Positions 35,968-44,957 of a stretch of 64,000 bases of DNA are shown here, piece by piece. The position numbers and the translations under genes are program-made. The notes below the pieces were generated by a model. The model searched no databases and had not been told where the DNA came from. It saw nothing but the letters and a program-made list of their open reading frames with translations. This DNA is from Pseudomonas sp. PSB18 (lineage in GTDB: Bacteria > Pseudomonadota > Gammaproteobacteria > Pseudomonadales > Pseudomonadaceae): contig NZ_NOIN01000007.1 in NCBI RefSeq assembly GCF_014596565.1, forward strand, positions 62,001-126,000, written 5' to 3'. Numbering within the stretch: position 1 is the first letter of the stretch; the number at the start of each line of letters is the position of its first letter.

Positions 35968-36684
35968 GTGTCCCGTACTTCTCGGCTGCTCACCTTGTTG
36001 CAAGTCTTGCGCGGCAAGCGCTGCCCGGCCACTGCAGCGACATTGGCGGCAGAGTTGAAGGTGTCCGAGCGCACGCTCTACCGCGACATTGCCGAGCTGA
36101 CCGCCCTTGGGGCGCCGATCCAGGGCGAGGCGGGCATCGGCTACGTATTGCGCAGCGGCCTGTTCCTGCCGCCACTGATGTTCACCGCCGATGAAATAGA
36201 AGCCATTGTACTGGGCTTGCGCTACGTGGATCAGCGCGGCGATGAGGTGTTGGGCAAGGCGGCCGCCGACGCCTTGGCGAAGGTCGCCGCGGTGTTGGCC
36301 CCGGATGTACGGGACGCCTTGCGCAATCCTACGGTGTTGCCCGGTCCGCCGGGGTATGGGTATCCGCAGAATACGGTGGAACTGAACGTGTATCGCCAGG
36401 CCATCCGTACTCAGGCGAAGTTGCACATTGATTACGCCGACGTGAACAACACGCCGAGCCAGCGGCTGATCTGGCCGCTGGCCCTGGGTTTTTTCAACGA
36501 GGCGCGGGTGGTGGTGGCCTGGTGCGAATTGCGTGGTGCCTACCGGACCTTTCGCACCGACCGGATTGCGTCGGCCACCGAGCAGGGCGAACGCTATCCC
36601 GGCAGGCGCAGCGACTTGCTGCGGGCCTGGATGAAGTCGATGAAACTGGACGACACCGGGCGCTTCACTCCTGACAAGAACTGA
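35968..36684 (+). CDS. WYL-domain transcriptional regulator (YafY family)
   Basis: A 238-residue DeoR-like regulator with a GTG start. The N-terminal winged HTH (LLTLLQVLRGKRCPATAATL, then VSERTLYRDIAELTALGAPI) is followed by GEAGIGYVLR and a C-terminal WYL domain (IWPLALGFFNEARVVVAWCE, then YRTFRTDRI). WYL regulators bind small ligands or nucleic acids; the target is unknown. The NTF2-like gene 51 bases downstream is the nearest candidate target and may be cotranscribed. Confidence 0.88.
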   Translation: MSRTSRLLTLLQVLRGKRCPATAATLAAELKVSERTLYRDIAELTALGAPIQGEAGIGYVLRSGLFLPPLMFTADEIEAIVLGLRYVDQRGDEVLGKAAADALAKVAAVLAPDVRDALRNPTVLPGPPGYGYPQNTVELNVYRQAIRTQAKLHIDYADVNNTPSQRLIWPLALGFFNEARVVVAWCELRGAYRTFRTDRIASATEQGERYPGRRSDLLRAWMKSMKLDDTGRFTPDKN

Positions 36685-36735
36685 CATGAGGGTGTTCTAG
36701 CATGGTGCCAGTTCGATAAAAAAAAGGAGCCTACC

Positions 36736-37077
36736 ATGTCCAATCCCGTCTCTTCCCTGGCCCCGGCCATCGCCGGCTACATCGCGGCCGCCAATGCCCG
36801 TGACAGCTCGGCGGTGACGCGTTTTTTTGCCGAGGATGCCAACGTGTTCGATGAGGGCCAGCACCGGGCCGGCACCCAGGCCATCATCCAATGGATGGAA
36901 GACACTTCCCGTCGCTTCCAACCGCGGGTTGAGGTGCTCAACGTGCAGCAACGCACGGGCAAGGTGCTGGTTCACAACCTGATCTCGGGCACGTTCCCCG
37001 GCAGTCCGCTGGAGTTGCGGTACACCTTCCGGCTCGATGAGCAGGGCAAGATCAGCCGGCTGGATATCTCGATTTAA
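36736..37077 (+). CDS. NTF2-like (SnoaL-type) protein
   Basis: A 113-residue protein of the nuclear transport factor 2/SnoaL fold: IAGYIAAANARDSSAVTRFF, then EDANVFDEGQHRAGTQAIIQ and LELRYTFRLDEQGKISRLDI. These are small cone-shaped proteins acting as isomerases, cyclases or binding proteins; the substrate is unknown. AAAGGAG precedes the ATG by seven bases. It follows the WYL regulator gene. Confidence 0.82.
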   Translation: MSNPVSSLAPAIAGYIAAANARDSSAVTRFFAEDANVFDEGQHRAGTQAIIQWMEDTSRRFQPRVEVLNVQQRTGKVLVHNLISGTFPGSPLELRYTFRLDEQGKISRLDISI

Positions 37078-37091
37078 AAGGAGCGAGCTCC

Positions 37092-37121
37092 TGTGGCGAG
37101 GGGATAAATCCCCTCGCCACA
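37092..37121. repeat. GTGGCGAGGGGAT palindrome, copy 2
   Basis: Perfect 14-base arms with a 2-base centre, 15 bases after the NTF2-like stop. It matches the element at 3693-3727 and probably belongs to a second dispersed palindrome family. It could serve as a terminator for the NTF2-like gene, though no T-run follows. Confidence 0.7.
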
Positions 37122-37200
37122 AGTCCCATGCTCGGTTCGCGTGATCGTTCATTGTCCAGCATGGCATACTCAGCCCCTTCCTCTTCCGGACCCGGGCCGC

Positions 37201-38322
37201 ATGACTTTCGACTCCCCCTTGAGTGCCTGGCAGCACGCCATCGAACACCACGGTTTTGTCCAGGATGAGGCCCAGGAGTTGGCGATCATGACCCTGGAGC
37301 AATGCCACAAGGCGTTGCACGAGGGACGCAAGTCGATCAAGGGGGTGTATCTCTGGGGCCCGGTGGGGCGTGGCAAGACCTGGTTGATGGATCGCTTCCA
37401 TGAAAGTCTCCAGGTTCCGGCCCGTCGCCAGCATTTTCATCACTTCATGGCCTGGGTGCACCAACGCTCGTTCCAGCTCACGGGTACGCCGGACCCGTTG
37501 CAGGCCCTGGCCAGGGAGCTGAGCCGGGAAGTGCGGGTGCTGTGTTTCGATGAGCTGTTCGTCACCGACATTGGCGATGCCATCATCCTCGGACGGCTGT
37601 TCCAGGTCATGTTCGAGTTGGGCATGGTGGTGGTGAGTACCTCGAACCTGCCGCCCGAAGAACTCTATGCCAACGGCCACAACCGTGAACGGTTCCTGCC
37701 GACCATCACGGCGATCAAGCAGCACATGCAAGTCGTGCCGGTGAACGGCTGGCAGGATCATCGCCAGCACCCGGGCGCGCTGCAGCAGCGTTATTGGCTA
37801 CGGGGCGCCGGGCAACCGGATCCGTTGGGGGAGGTTTTCGAACGATTGAGTGCGGGGCAACTGTCCAGCAGTGATCCGGTGCAAGTCGGCCATCGTCTGC
37901 TGGAGCCGGTCAAGGCCAGTGACACGGTGCTCTGGAGCCGCTACCGGGATCTGTGCGAGCAACCGTTCTCGGCCCTGGATTTCATGGGGCTGTGCGACCG
38001 CTACAAGGCCATCCTGCTCAGCGATGTGCCCTGCCTGAGTGCAGAGCAGCGCGAAGGGCGTATTGCCCGTGGTACGGAGGACGGCGTCGAGCGGGTCGAG
38101 GCGGGGGATCGCGAACTACCGCAATTGTCGGTCCACGATGACGGCGTGCGACGTTTCATTGCCCTCATCGACGAATGCTACGATCGCAAGGTGCCGCTCT
38201 ACCTGTCGGCCCAGGTGCCGATGGATCAGTTGTACACCGAGGGCTATCTGCAATTCCCGTTTCGCCGTACTCTCAGTCGCCTCCAAGAGATGCAGCTGCA
38301 ACGTTTCGGTCAGCCCGCCTGA
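37201..38322 (+). CDS. zapE: Cell division ATPase ZapE (AFG1 family)
   Basis: A 373-residue AFG1/ZapE P-loop ATPase. In E. coli ZapE binds FtsZ at the septum late in division under stress. Walker A is LWGPVGRGKTWLMDRF near residue 52, Walker B is VLCFDELFVTDIGDA, and the sensor segment is VVVSTSNLPPEELY. Length is normal. The ATG at 37201 begins the conserved region; a frame 60 bases longer starts with GTG and has no RBS. It is probably monocistronic with the downstream GNAT gene 67 bases away. Pseudomonas carries more than one AFG1-like gene, so the division role is not certain. Confidence 0.85.
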   Translation: MTFDSPLSAWQHAIEHHGFVQDEAQELAIMTLEQCHKALHEGRKSIKGVYLWGPVGRGKTWLMDRFHESLQVPARRQHFHHFMAWVHQRSFQLTGTPDPLQALARELSREVRVLCFDELFVTDIGDAIILGRLFQVMFELGMVVVSTSNLPPEELYANGHNRERFLPTITAIKQHMQVVPVNGWQDHRQHPGALQQRYWLRGAGQPDPLGEVFERLSAGQLSSSDPVQVGHRLLEPVKASDTVLWSRYRDLCEQPFSALDFMGLCDRYKAILLSDVPCLSAEQREGRIARGTEDGVERVEAGDRELPQLSVHDDGVRRFIALIDECYDRKVPLYLSAQVPMDQLYTEGYLQFPFRRTLSRLQEMQLQRFGQPA

Positions 38323-38389
38323 CCTGTACCCGCCGACGACCCCATCCGTCGGTACTACCCGCCGTACCCGCGAAGAGAGATGCAAGGTC

Positions 38390-38884
38390 ATGGAAGAAGC
38401 CAAGGACGTTCTCGTACTGCAAGCCAGCTACACCAATCCGGTTCACGCCGAAGCGATCTGCCACGTGCTCAATGGCTATGCGGAGGACCCCATGGGCGGT
38501 GGCCAGTCGCTGTCGGCCGAAGTCCTGCTGCATCTGCCGGAAGAACTGGCCAAGCGCCCCCATGCGTTCAGCGTGTTGGCCTTCGTCAACGGCGAGCCGG
38601 CGGGGCTGGTCAATTGTTTCGAAGGTTTTTCGACCTTTGCCTGCCGACCGCTGGTGAATATTCATGATGTCGCCGTCATGAAGGCGTTTCGCGGGCTGGG
38701 TCTGAGCCAGAAGATGTTGCAGAAAGTCGAAGACATCGCTCGCCAGCGCGGCTGCTGCAAGATCACCCTGGAAGTGCTTGAGGGCAATGCCGTGGCCCAG
38801 GCCAGCTATTCGAAGTTCGGCTTTGCCGCCGGCATGTTCGACCCGGCCCACGGCCGCATGCTGTTCTGGACCAAGCCCCTGTGA
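38390..38884 (+). CDS. GNAT family N-acetyltransferase
   Basis: A 164-residue single-domain GNAT protein. Acetyl-CoA-binding motif A is VAVMKAFRGLGLSQKMLQKV, with the later LEVLEGNAVAQASYSKFGF. The substrate is unknown. The RBS is weak. It lies between zapE and the convergent cptA-like gene; REP elements fill the gap to the latter. Confidence 0.87.
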   Translation: MEEAKDVLVLQASYTNPVHAEAICHVLNGYAEDPMGGGQSLSAEVLLHLPEELAKRPHAFSVLAFVNGEPAGLVNCFEGFSTFACRPLVNIHDVAVMKAFRGLGLSQKMLQKVEDIARQRGCCKITLEVLEGNAVAQASYSKFGFAAGMFDPAHGRMLFWTKPL

Positions 38885-38921
38885 CAGGTGCCCTATGCAT
38901 AGGCTGAATGGAGCGATGCCT

Positions 38922-39008
38922 TCGCGAGCAGGCTCGCTCCCACATTGATCTCGGTGGACACAAATCCATATTCACCGACGTTCCCTGTGGGAGCGAGCCT
39001 GCTCGCGA
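38922..39008. repeat. REP pair (REPIN-like), divergent
   Basis: Inverted REP copies at 38922-38944 and 38986-39008 with 41 bases between, in the convergent gap between the GNAT and CptA-type genes. Confidence 0.85.
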
Positions 39009-39057
39009 AAGCGCTGGGGCAGTGATGACAGTGCCGGCTGTGCCGACACTTTTGCAG

Positions 39058-40797
39058 TTACTGCTGAACCACCTTGGCCACCGGCGCCTTGGGCTGCATC
39101 AGGCTGAAGTCGATCAGCGCCTTGTGCTGGCGTTGATACGGGTTGCCGATCAACAGCGGTCGGGCCTGGAAGTCGCTGCTGACCAGGCTCTTGCTGCGGT
39201 CCAGCTCATCGAAACTCAATCCCGCCAAATCTGCCCAGGTATGGATCAACTGAGAGCTGCTGTAAGGCCGGGACAGGTCGCCGGCAAAGTTCCAGTCATG
39301 GCTTTCGCGCCACTTGGGCGAAGCCCAGGCCATGAATGGAATGGTGTACATCGGCGCGGTGGGCTTGCCTTCGTTGCGGCCAAGGGTGGTGTGGTCCGCT
39401 GAGTCGAACACGTCTTCACCGTGGTCCGACAGGTACAACAGAAAGCCGTTGGGGTCGCTCTTGGCGTAGTCCTTGATCAGGCTGGAAACCACGAAGTCGT
39501 TGTACAGCACCGCGTTGTCGTAACTGTTGTAGGTAGGCACCTGATCGTCGCGCAGGCCCGCTGGTGCGCCCTGACGGTCGGTGAACTTGTTGAAGGTCGG
39601 TGGATACCGGTACTGGTAGCTCATGTGAGTACCGAGCAGGTGCACGACGATCAGCTTGCGTGGCGCGGTATCGGCCAGGGCTTTGTTGAACGGTGCAATT
39701 ACGTCGCCATCGTATTGCGCGGCGTTCTGGTTGCGGTTGTTGTTCAGGTACACCTGCTCGTCGGCCTGCTGGGAGAACGTCGTGAGCATGGTGTTGCGCT
39801 TGGTCATGGTCTGTTGGTTGGTGATCCAGAAGGTCTTGTAGCCCGCCTGTTTCATCATGCTGACCAGCGAAGGGGTCGTCAGGTACAGGTCCGGGTTCTG
39901 CTCGTCGGCGAATGTCAGGACCTGTTGCAGTGCTTCGATGGTGTACGGACGTGGCGTAATCACATTGTCGAAGACCGCCAGTTGGTCCTTGAGTTTGTCC
40001 AGCTCCGGCGTGGTTTCCCTCGGGTAGCCATACAGGCTCATGCGTTGGCGATTGGTGGACTCGCCGATCACCAGCACCAGGGTAGCCGGTTGGTTGGCCA
40101 TGGTGTCCTTGAGGTTGCGCAATGGCTCGATCTTGCTGGCGCTCTGCAACATGCCTTGCATGCTAGCCAACTGCTCGCCGTAACGACGGTAGGCCACCAG
40201 CATCTGCCAAGGAACGGCCGGCTCGATGCGGTCTTCGAATTTTTCCAGGCCGCCGGCCAGGCTGCCAGCGCGCTGGGTTTGCTTGACCAGCGGGTAACCG
40301 ACCACGGCGCCCAGGATCACGACGGCCGCCACCCAGGCCTGGCCGCGGGGCAGGTACACCGGGCGCAAGCGCGTCCAGAGGAAGTAGGCCACTGCGGTAT
40401 GTGCGAGGAACGCCGGCACCATCCACCAGGCAAAATACTGTGTCATGTATTCGCCGGCTTCAGCCACGTTCGATTCGAACATGATGAAGATGACGCTTTG
40501 GGAGAATTCCTGCTGATAGATGAAAAAATAACCCAGGCTGGCCATGGAGCAGGCCCACAGCACGATACCGATCAGTGCGGCGAGCAGGCGGGTGCGGGCA
40601 GGGAAAAGCAGCATGGGTGCCAGCCACACCGCACTCACGGTGAATGCCTGGCGAAACCCGGAGAAGCCGGAGGTATCGCTCAACAGGATAAGCAGTTGAG
40701 TAATGCCCGAGAAATACCAGAAGAAAAGAAAAAGCCAGCCGAACCCGGCCCAATCGAAACCTTTCGCAGTCGTTTTGCTGCGTTTGAACAGACTCAT
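39058..40797 (-). CDS. cptA: Phosphoethanolamine transferase CptA-type
   Basis: A 579-residue inner-membrane enzyme of the alkaline-phosphatase/sulfatase superfamily that moves phosphoethanolamine from phosphatidylethanolamine to lipopolysaccharide. Five N-terminal membrane segments (residues about 15-195) precede the periplasmic catalytic domain: VIGESTNRQRMSLYGYPRET contains the nucleophile Thr/Ser region, HLLGTHMSYQYRYP and YLSDHGEDVFDSADH hold metal ligands. This fits the CptA (core heptose) branch rather than EptA, but the acceptor is inferred. GGAG lies six bases before the ATG at 40797. Confidence 0.86.
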   Translation of the reverse strand: MSLFKRSKTTAKGFDWAGFGWLFLFFWYFSGITQLLILLSDTSGFSGFRQAFTVSAVWLAPMLLFPARTRLLAALIGIVLWACSMASLGYFFIYQQEFSQSVIFIMFESNVAEAGEYMTQYFAWWMVPAFLAHTAVAYFLWTRLRPVYLPRGQAWVAAVVILGAVVGYPLVKQTQRAGSLAGGLEKFEDRIEPAVPWQMLVAYRRYGEQLASMQGMLQSASKIEPLRNLKDTMANQPATLVLVIGESTNRQRMSLYGYPRETTPELDKLKDQLAVFDNVITPRPYTIEALQQVLTFADEQNPDLYLTTPSLVSMMKQAGYKTFWITNQQTMTKRNTMLTTFSQQADEQVYLNNNRNQNAAQYDGDVIAPFNKALADTAPRKLIVVHLLGTHMSYQYRYPPTFNKFTDRQGAPAGLRDDQVPTYNSYDNAVLYNDFVVSSLIKDYAKSDPNGFLLYLSDHGEDVFDSADHTTLGRNEGKPTAPMYTIPFMAWASPKWRESHDWNFAGDLSRPYSSSQLIHTWADLAGLSFDELDRSKSLVSSDFQARPLLIGNPYQRQHKALIDFSLMQPKAPVAKVVQQ

Positions 40798-41056
40798 CAA
40801 GCGCTCCAGCCTTTTTATCTACACCGACGAAGCTGTCGGCACCGGATTGGTAACCGCAGGCATGCGCCGACCACCCTGAACGCCGGGAGTATCCCGAAAT
40901 CGTTGTGAAAACTTTGTGAGTTTTTCGATATGGAACGATAGCCCGGGTGCGAATGCACTTTAGGTGAGGAGATTTCCCACAGGCACCTGTTCAGGGTCTG
41001 TAGGAAGCGACACCGGTTTACCAATGTCACTTCCTTGTGTTGCATCCGTGGAGCGA

Positions 41057-41230
41057 TTATCGAGCCAGGGCCTGGCCCTGATGGGACAGTTGGGCGTGCT
41101 GTAACTGCATGCGCAACTGAGTCACTTCATCGAGCAGCAGATCGCGTTCTTCCTTGAGAAGGCGCAATTCGTCGCGACGAATGGTCACGTAAAGGGTTTG
41201 GGGAGGACGTGCGGTAACGACTGGGTCCAT
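41057..41230 (-). CDS. 57-residue coiled-coil protein
   Basis: A small gene: ATG at 41228-41230 with GAGG six bases upstream, TAA at 41057-41059. The product begins MDPVVTARPPQTLYVTIRRD and continues as a charged amphipathic helix (ELRLLKEERDLLLDEVTQLR). The heptad leucines suggest a coiled coil. I recognise no named family. It is divergent from gnd with 288 bases between, and 259 bases upstream of the cptA-type start. Confidence 0.72.
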   Translation of the reverse strand: MDPVVTARPPQTLYVTIRRDELRLLKEERDLLLDEVTQLRMQLQHAQLSHQGQALAR

Positions 41231-41518
41231 TGCTCACCTCGCAAATGGCTACATCAACTATAGAGATGTCGCCAGCTTTTTTGGTCGACACCCTACTATC
41301 GGCGCCGATTCTGATTTCTTTTGCTCGTGAATGGAACTTTTTTATTTTTCATGGTCGTCGTGCCTTCAACCGAGTTTGAAGCGATACCCCCTTGTGATCG
41401 CACGAATTAACCGGAAACTATGCAGCAAGGCTCTGGACTAACCTCCATTTGTCGCAGCCAAATCATATTGAAGCTAAACCTTTGACTTACCTTTATTTGT
41501 AGTAGGGAGCATCAGCAC

Positions 41519-42499
41519 ATGCAACTCGGGATTATTGGACTGGGCCGCATGGGCGGCAATATTGCGCGGCGCCTGATGCTCAATGGGCATGCCACGGTGG
41601 TCTATGACCGCAATGCCGCGTTCGTCGAAAATCTGGTCCGGGAAGGCGCCACGGGCGTGGCGGATTTGCCAGCACTGGTGGCCGGGCTGGAAAAACCGCG
41701 AGCGGTCTGGGTCATGCTGCCGGCCGGCGCGCCCACGGAAGACACCATCAACGCGCTCAGCGCGCTGCTGGAGCCAGGTGATGTGATCATCGATGGCGGT
41801 AACACGTATTACAAGGACGACATCCGTCGCGCCCAAGCGCTGTCGGAAAAGGGCCTGAGCTACATGGATGTGGGCACTTCCGGCGGCGTCTGGGGCCTGG
41901 AGCGCGGTTATTGCATGATGATCGGCGGCGATGCCGACGTGGTGACGCGCCTGGACCCGCTGTTCGCCAGTCTGGCGCCGGGCATGGGCGATATTCCCCG
42001 CACCCGTGACCGCAAGTCCGACGACGATCGCGCCGAGCGCGGCTATATCCATGCCGGCCCGGCGGGTTCCGGGCATTTCGTGAAGATGATCCATAACGGC
42101 ATCGAGTACGGCATGATGCAAGCCTTCGCCGAGGGCTTCGATATTCTCAAGACCAAGTCCAGCGAAAGCCTGCCGCCGGAGCAGCGTTTCGACCTCAACC
42201 TGGCCGATATCGCCGAAGTCTGGCGACGCGGAAGCGTGGTTTCGTCCTGGTTGCTGGACCTGACCGCGGATGCCCTGGCCAGCGATCCGAAGCTGGACGG
42301 CTTTTCCGGTGAGGTGGCCGACAGTGGCGAAGGGCGCTGGACCATCGAGGCGGCCATCGAGCAGGCAGTGCCAGTGCCGGTGCTGTCCAGTTCGCTGTTC
42401 GCCCGTTTCCGTTCCCGCCAGCAGAGCACCTACGGCGACAAAATGCTGTCCGCCATGCGTTTCGGCTTCGGCGGCCATGTGGAGACGCCGAAAAAATGA
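41519..42499 (+). CDS. gnd: 6-phosphogluconate dehydrogenase, short (decarboxylating)
   Basis: A 326-residue enzyme converting 6-phosphogluconate to ribulose-5-phosphate and CO2. The Rossmann motif is IIGLGRMGGNIARRL at residues 5-19, with IDGGNTYYKDDIRRA and the substrate/catalytic segment AGPAGSGHFVKMIHNGIEYG. It is the short (about 330 residues), often NAD-preferring form, not the 470-residue E. coli type. AGGGAG precedes the ATG. Its stop overlaps the zwf ATG by four bases (ATGA). Equivalent to the gnd-zwf pair found in P. putida (gntZ-zwfB), inferred from order and length. Confidence 0.94.
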   Translation: MQLGIIGLGRMGGNIARRLMLNGHATVVYDRNAAFVENLVREGATGVADLPALVAGLEKPRAVWVMLPAGAPTEDTINALSALLEPGDVIIDGGNTYYKDDIRRAQALSEKGLSYMDVGTSGGVWGLERGYCMMIGGDADVVTRLDPLFASLAPGMGDIPRTRDRKSDDDRAERGYIHAGPAGSGHFVKMIHNGIEYGMMQAFAEGFDILKTKSSESLPPEQRFDLNLADIAEVWRRGSVVSSWLLDLTADALASDPKLDGFSGEVADSGEGRWTIEAAIEQAVPVPVLSSSLFARFRSRQQSTYGDKMLSAMRFGFGGHVETPKK

Positions 42500-44016
42500 C
42501 CTCGATCGGCAGGAAATCCAAGGCAGAACCCGCGCCGCCGACCACGTTGTTTTTGTTCGGTGCCCATGGTGATCTGGTCAAGCGCCTGCTGATGCCGGCG
42601 TTGTACCACCTCAGTCGTGACGGGTTGCTGGGGGATGGACTGCAGATCATTGGCGTTGATCACAACGCCATCAGCGACTTGGACTTTGCCAGGAAACTCG
42701 AGGACTTCATCCGCCACGAAGCAGCGAGCAAGGGCGGCGATGCCGGCCGTGCGCTCGACCCGGTGCTGTGGGCTCGCTTGGCCAAAGGCATCAGCTACGT
42801 GCAGGGTGATTTCCTCGACGACAGCACCTATGCGGCGCTGGCGACGAAGATCGCCGCCAGCGGTACCGGCAATGCGGTGTTCTACCTGGCGACCGCGCCG
42901 CGTTTTTTCAGTGAGGTGGTCCGCCGCCTCGGTGCGGCCGGGTTGCTTGAGGAACGGGCCGACGCCTTTCGGCGGGTGGTGATCGAAAAGCCGTTCGGCT
43001 CTGATCTGCACACCGCTGAAGCGCTCAATGCCTGCTTGCTCAAGGTCATGAGCGAGAAGCAGATCTATCGGATCGACCATTACCTGGGCAAGGAAACCGT
43101 ACAGAACATCCTGGTCAGCCGTTTCTCCAACAGCTTGTTCGAAGCGTTCTGGAACAATCATTACATCGACCACGTGCAAATCACCGCCGCCGAAACGGTG
43201 GGGGTGGAAACCCGTGGCAGTTTTTACGAGCATACCGGCGCCCTGCGGGACATGGTGCCCAACCATCTGTTCCAGCTGCTGGCGATGGTGGCCATGGAGC
43301 CGCCGGCCGCCTTCGGTGCCGACGCGGTTCGAGGGGAGAAGGCCAAGGTGGTCGGCGCCATTCGACCCTGGTCGGTGGAGCAGGCTCGCGCCAACTCGGT
43401 GCGCGGCCAGTACATCGCTGGCGCCATCGATGGCAAGCCGGTGAGCGGGTATCGTCAGGAAGCCAATGTGGCGGCCGACAGCAACACCGAAACCTATGTC
43501 GCGCTGAAAGTCATGATCGACAACTGGCGGTGGGTGGGCGTGCCGTTTTATCTGCGTACCGGCAAGCGCATGAGCGTGCGGGACACGGAAATCGTCATCT
43601 GTTTCAAGCCAGCGCCGTATGCGCAGTTTCGCGATACTGAAGTCGATGAATTGCAACCTACCTACCTGAAGATACAAATCCAGCCCAATGAAGGCATGTG
43701 GTTCGATCTGCTGGCCAAGCGGCCGGGGCCGACGCTCGACATGGCGAATATAGAGTTGGGCTTCGCTTACAAGGATTTCTTCGAAATGCAGCCATCCACG
43801 GGTTACGAAACCCTGATCTACGATTGCCTGACCGGCGACCAGACCCTGTTCCAGCGTGCCGACAACATCGAGAATGGCTGGCGTGCCGTTCAGCCGTTTC
43901 TCGATGCCTGGCAGCAGGACGCGACCCTCCAGCCCTACAAGGCCGGAGAAGATGGCCCGGCCGCCGCCGATGACCTGCTGGCACGCGATGGTCGCGCCTG
44001 GCATGACCTCGGATGA
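42496..44016 (+). CDS. zwf: Glucose-6-phosphate 1-dehydrogenase
   Basis: A 506-residue enzyme oxidising glucose-6-phosphate to 6-phosphogluconolactone. The nucleotide-binding loop is LFGAHGDLVKRLLMPALYHL and the active-site signature is RIDHYLGKETVQNIL near residue 193. Other conserved segments are VIEKPFGSDL and VPFYLRTGKRM. It overlaps gnd upstream and the HAD gene downstream by four bases each. This is not the hexR-zwf-pgl-eda arrangement, so it is probably a second zwf paralogue in the genome (inference). Confidence 0.95.
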   Translation: MTSIGRKSKAEPAPPTTLFLFGAHGDLVKRLLMPALYHLSRDGLLGDGLQIIGVDHNAISDLDFARKLEDFIRHEAASKGGDAGRALDPVLWARLAKGISYVQGDFLDDSTYAALATKIAASGTGNAVFYLATAPRFFSEVVRRLGAAGLLEERADAFRRVVIEKPFGSDLHTAEALNACLLKVMSEKQIYRIDHYLGKETVQNILVSRFSNSLFEAFWNNHYIDHVQITAAETVGVETRGSFYEHTGALRDMVPNHLFQLLAMVAMEPPAAFGADAVRGEKAKVVGAIRPWSVEQARANSVRGQYIAGAIDGKPVSGYRQEANVAADSNTETYVALKVMIDNWRWVGVPFYLRTGKRMSVRDTEIVICFKPAPYAQFRDTEVDELQPTYLKIQIQPNEGMWFDLLAKRPGPTLDMANIELGFAYKDFFEMQPSTGYETLIYDCLTGDQTLFQRADNIENGWRAVQPFLDAWQQDATLQPYKAGEDGPAAADDLLARDGRAWHDLG

Positions 44017-44834
44017 GTGATCAAGTGAAACACCCCATCCGTTTTCTGCTCAGCGATATGGACGGCACGCTGCTTCTACCCGATCACAGCCTCAACCAGC
44101 GCACCATCGAAGCCGTTCGATCCCTGCGCGAGGCCGGTGTGTTGTTCAGCCTCGCCACCGGACGGCCGCCCCGGGCGATGTTGCAGCAGATCGAAGCCCT
44201 GGGGGTCGACCTGCCCACGGCGGCATTCAACGGCGGTACGCTGGTTCATCCGGACGGCAGTTTCCTCGCCGTGCACTACCTGCCACCCGAGGTGGCGTTG
44301 ACGACCTTGGCGCTGTACGCCGATCAGCCCGGCATCGAGGTCTGGGTGTTTGCCGATGGCCATTGGCTGGTGCGTGACGCCCACGGGCCGATGGTGCCGG
44401 TGGAAACCCGTGGTCTGGGTTATCCGCCGGTGGAAGTGGCGAGTTTCGAACCCTACCTGGAGCGCATCGACAAGATCGTCGCCACCAGCGCCAATACGGA
44501 CCTGCTGGTCGAACTGGAGGCCCGCTTGCATCCGTTGCTCAAGGGCCAGGCCCAGGTGTCGCGTTCGCAACCGATCTACCTGGACGTTACGGCGATACAA
44601 GCCAACAAGGGCGAGGCGCTGTCGACCCTGGCGGCATTCCTGGACGTGCCGCTGGAGCAGACGGCAGCGATGGGGGACGGCGGCAATGACCCGGCGATGT
44701 TCCACCGCGCGGGTCTGTCGATTGCCATGGGGCAGGCCGAGGAGGCGATCAAGCGCCAGGCTGATGTGATTACCGCATCCGTTACCGAGGATGGCGCCGC
44801 GTTGGCAATCGAGCGGTACATCCTGCCTCGATAA
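44013..44834 (+). CDS. HAD-family hydrolase (Cof type)
   Basis: A 273-residue HAD phosphatase of the Cof subfamily (type IIB cap). Motif I is LLSDMDGTLLLPDHSL, motif II is FSLATGRPPRAM, and motif IV is AMGDGGNDPAMFHRAGLSIA. Its ATG overlaps the zwf stop by four bases, so it is made with Gnd and Zwf. A role in dephosphorylating a sugar phosphate near the pentose-phosphate pathway is an inference from this coupling. The operon ends at a REP pair. Confidence 0.9.
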   Translation: MSDQVKHPIRFLLSDMDGTLLLPDHSLNQRTIEAVRSLREAGVLFSLATGRPPRAMLQQIEALGVDLPTAAFNGGTLVHPDGSFLAVHYLPPEVALTTLALYADQPGIEVWVFADGHWLVRDAHGPMVPVETRGLGYPPVEVASFEPYLERIDKIVATSANTDLLVELEARLHPLLKGQAQVSRSQPIYLDVTAIQANKGEALSTLAAFLDVPLEQTAAMGDGGNDPAMFHRAGLSIAMGQAEEAIKRQADVITASVTEDGAALAIERYILPR

Positions 44835-44837
44835 CCC

Positions 44838-44926
44838 TGTGGGAGCGAGCCTGCTCGCGAAAGCGGTGGGTCAGTCAGCATTGAGTCGACTGATGCGCCG
44901 CCTTCGCGAGCAGGCTCGCTCCCACA
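44838..44926. repeat. REP pair (REPIN-like), convergent
   Basis: Inverted REP copies at 44838-44860 and 44904-44926 with 43 bases between, starting four bases after the HAD stop codon and lying between convergent genes. Confidence 0.85.
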
Positions 44927-44957
44927 AGGGTTTCGCACTGGCTGTGAGATGCATGCC

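Noticed and set aside
42430..44004. 524-codon open frame on the minus strand
   Set aside because: Antisense to zwf, whose motifs are clear.
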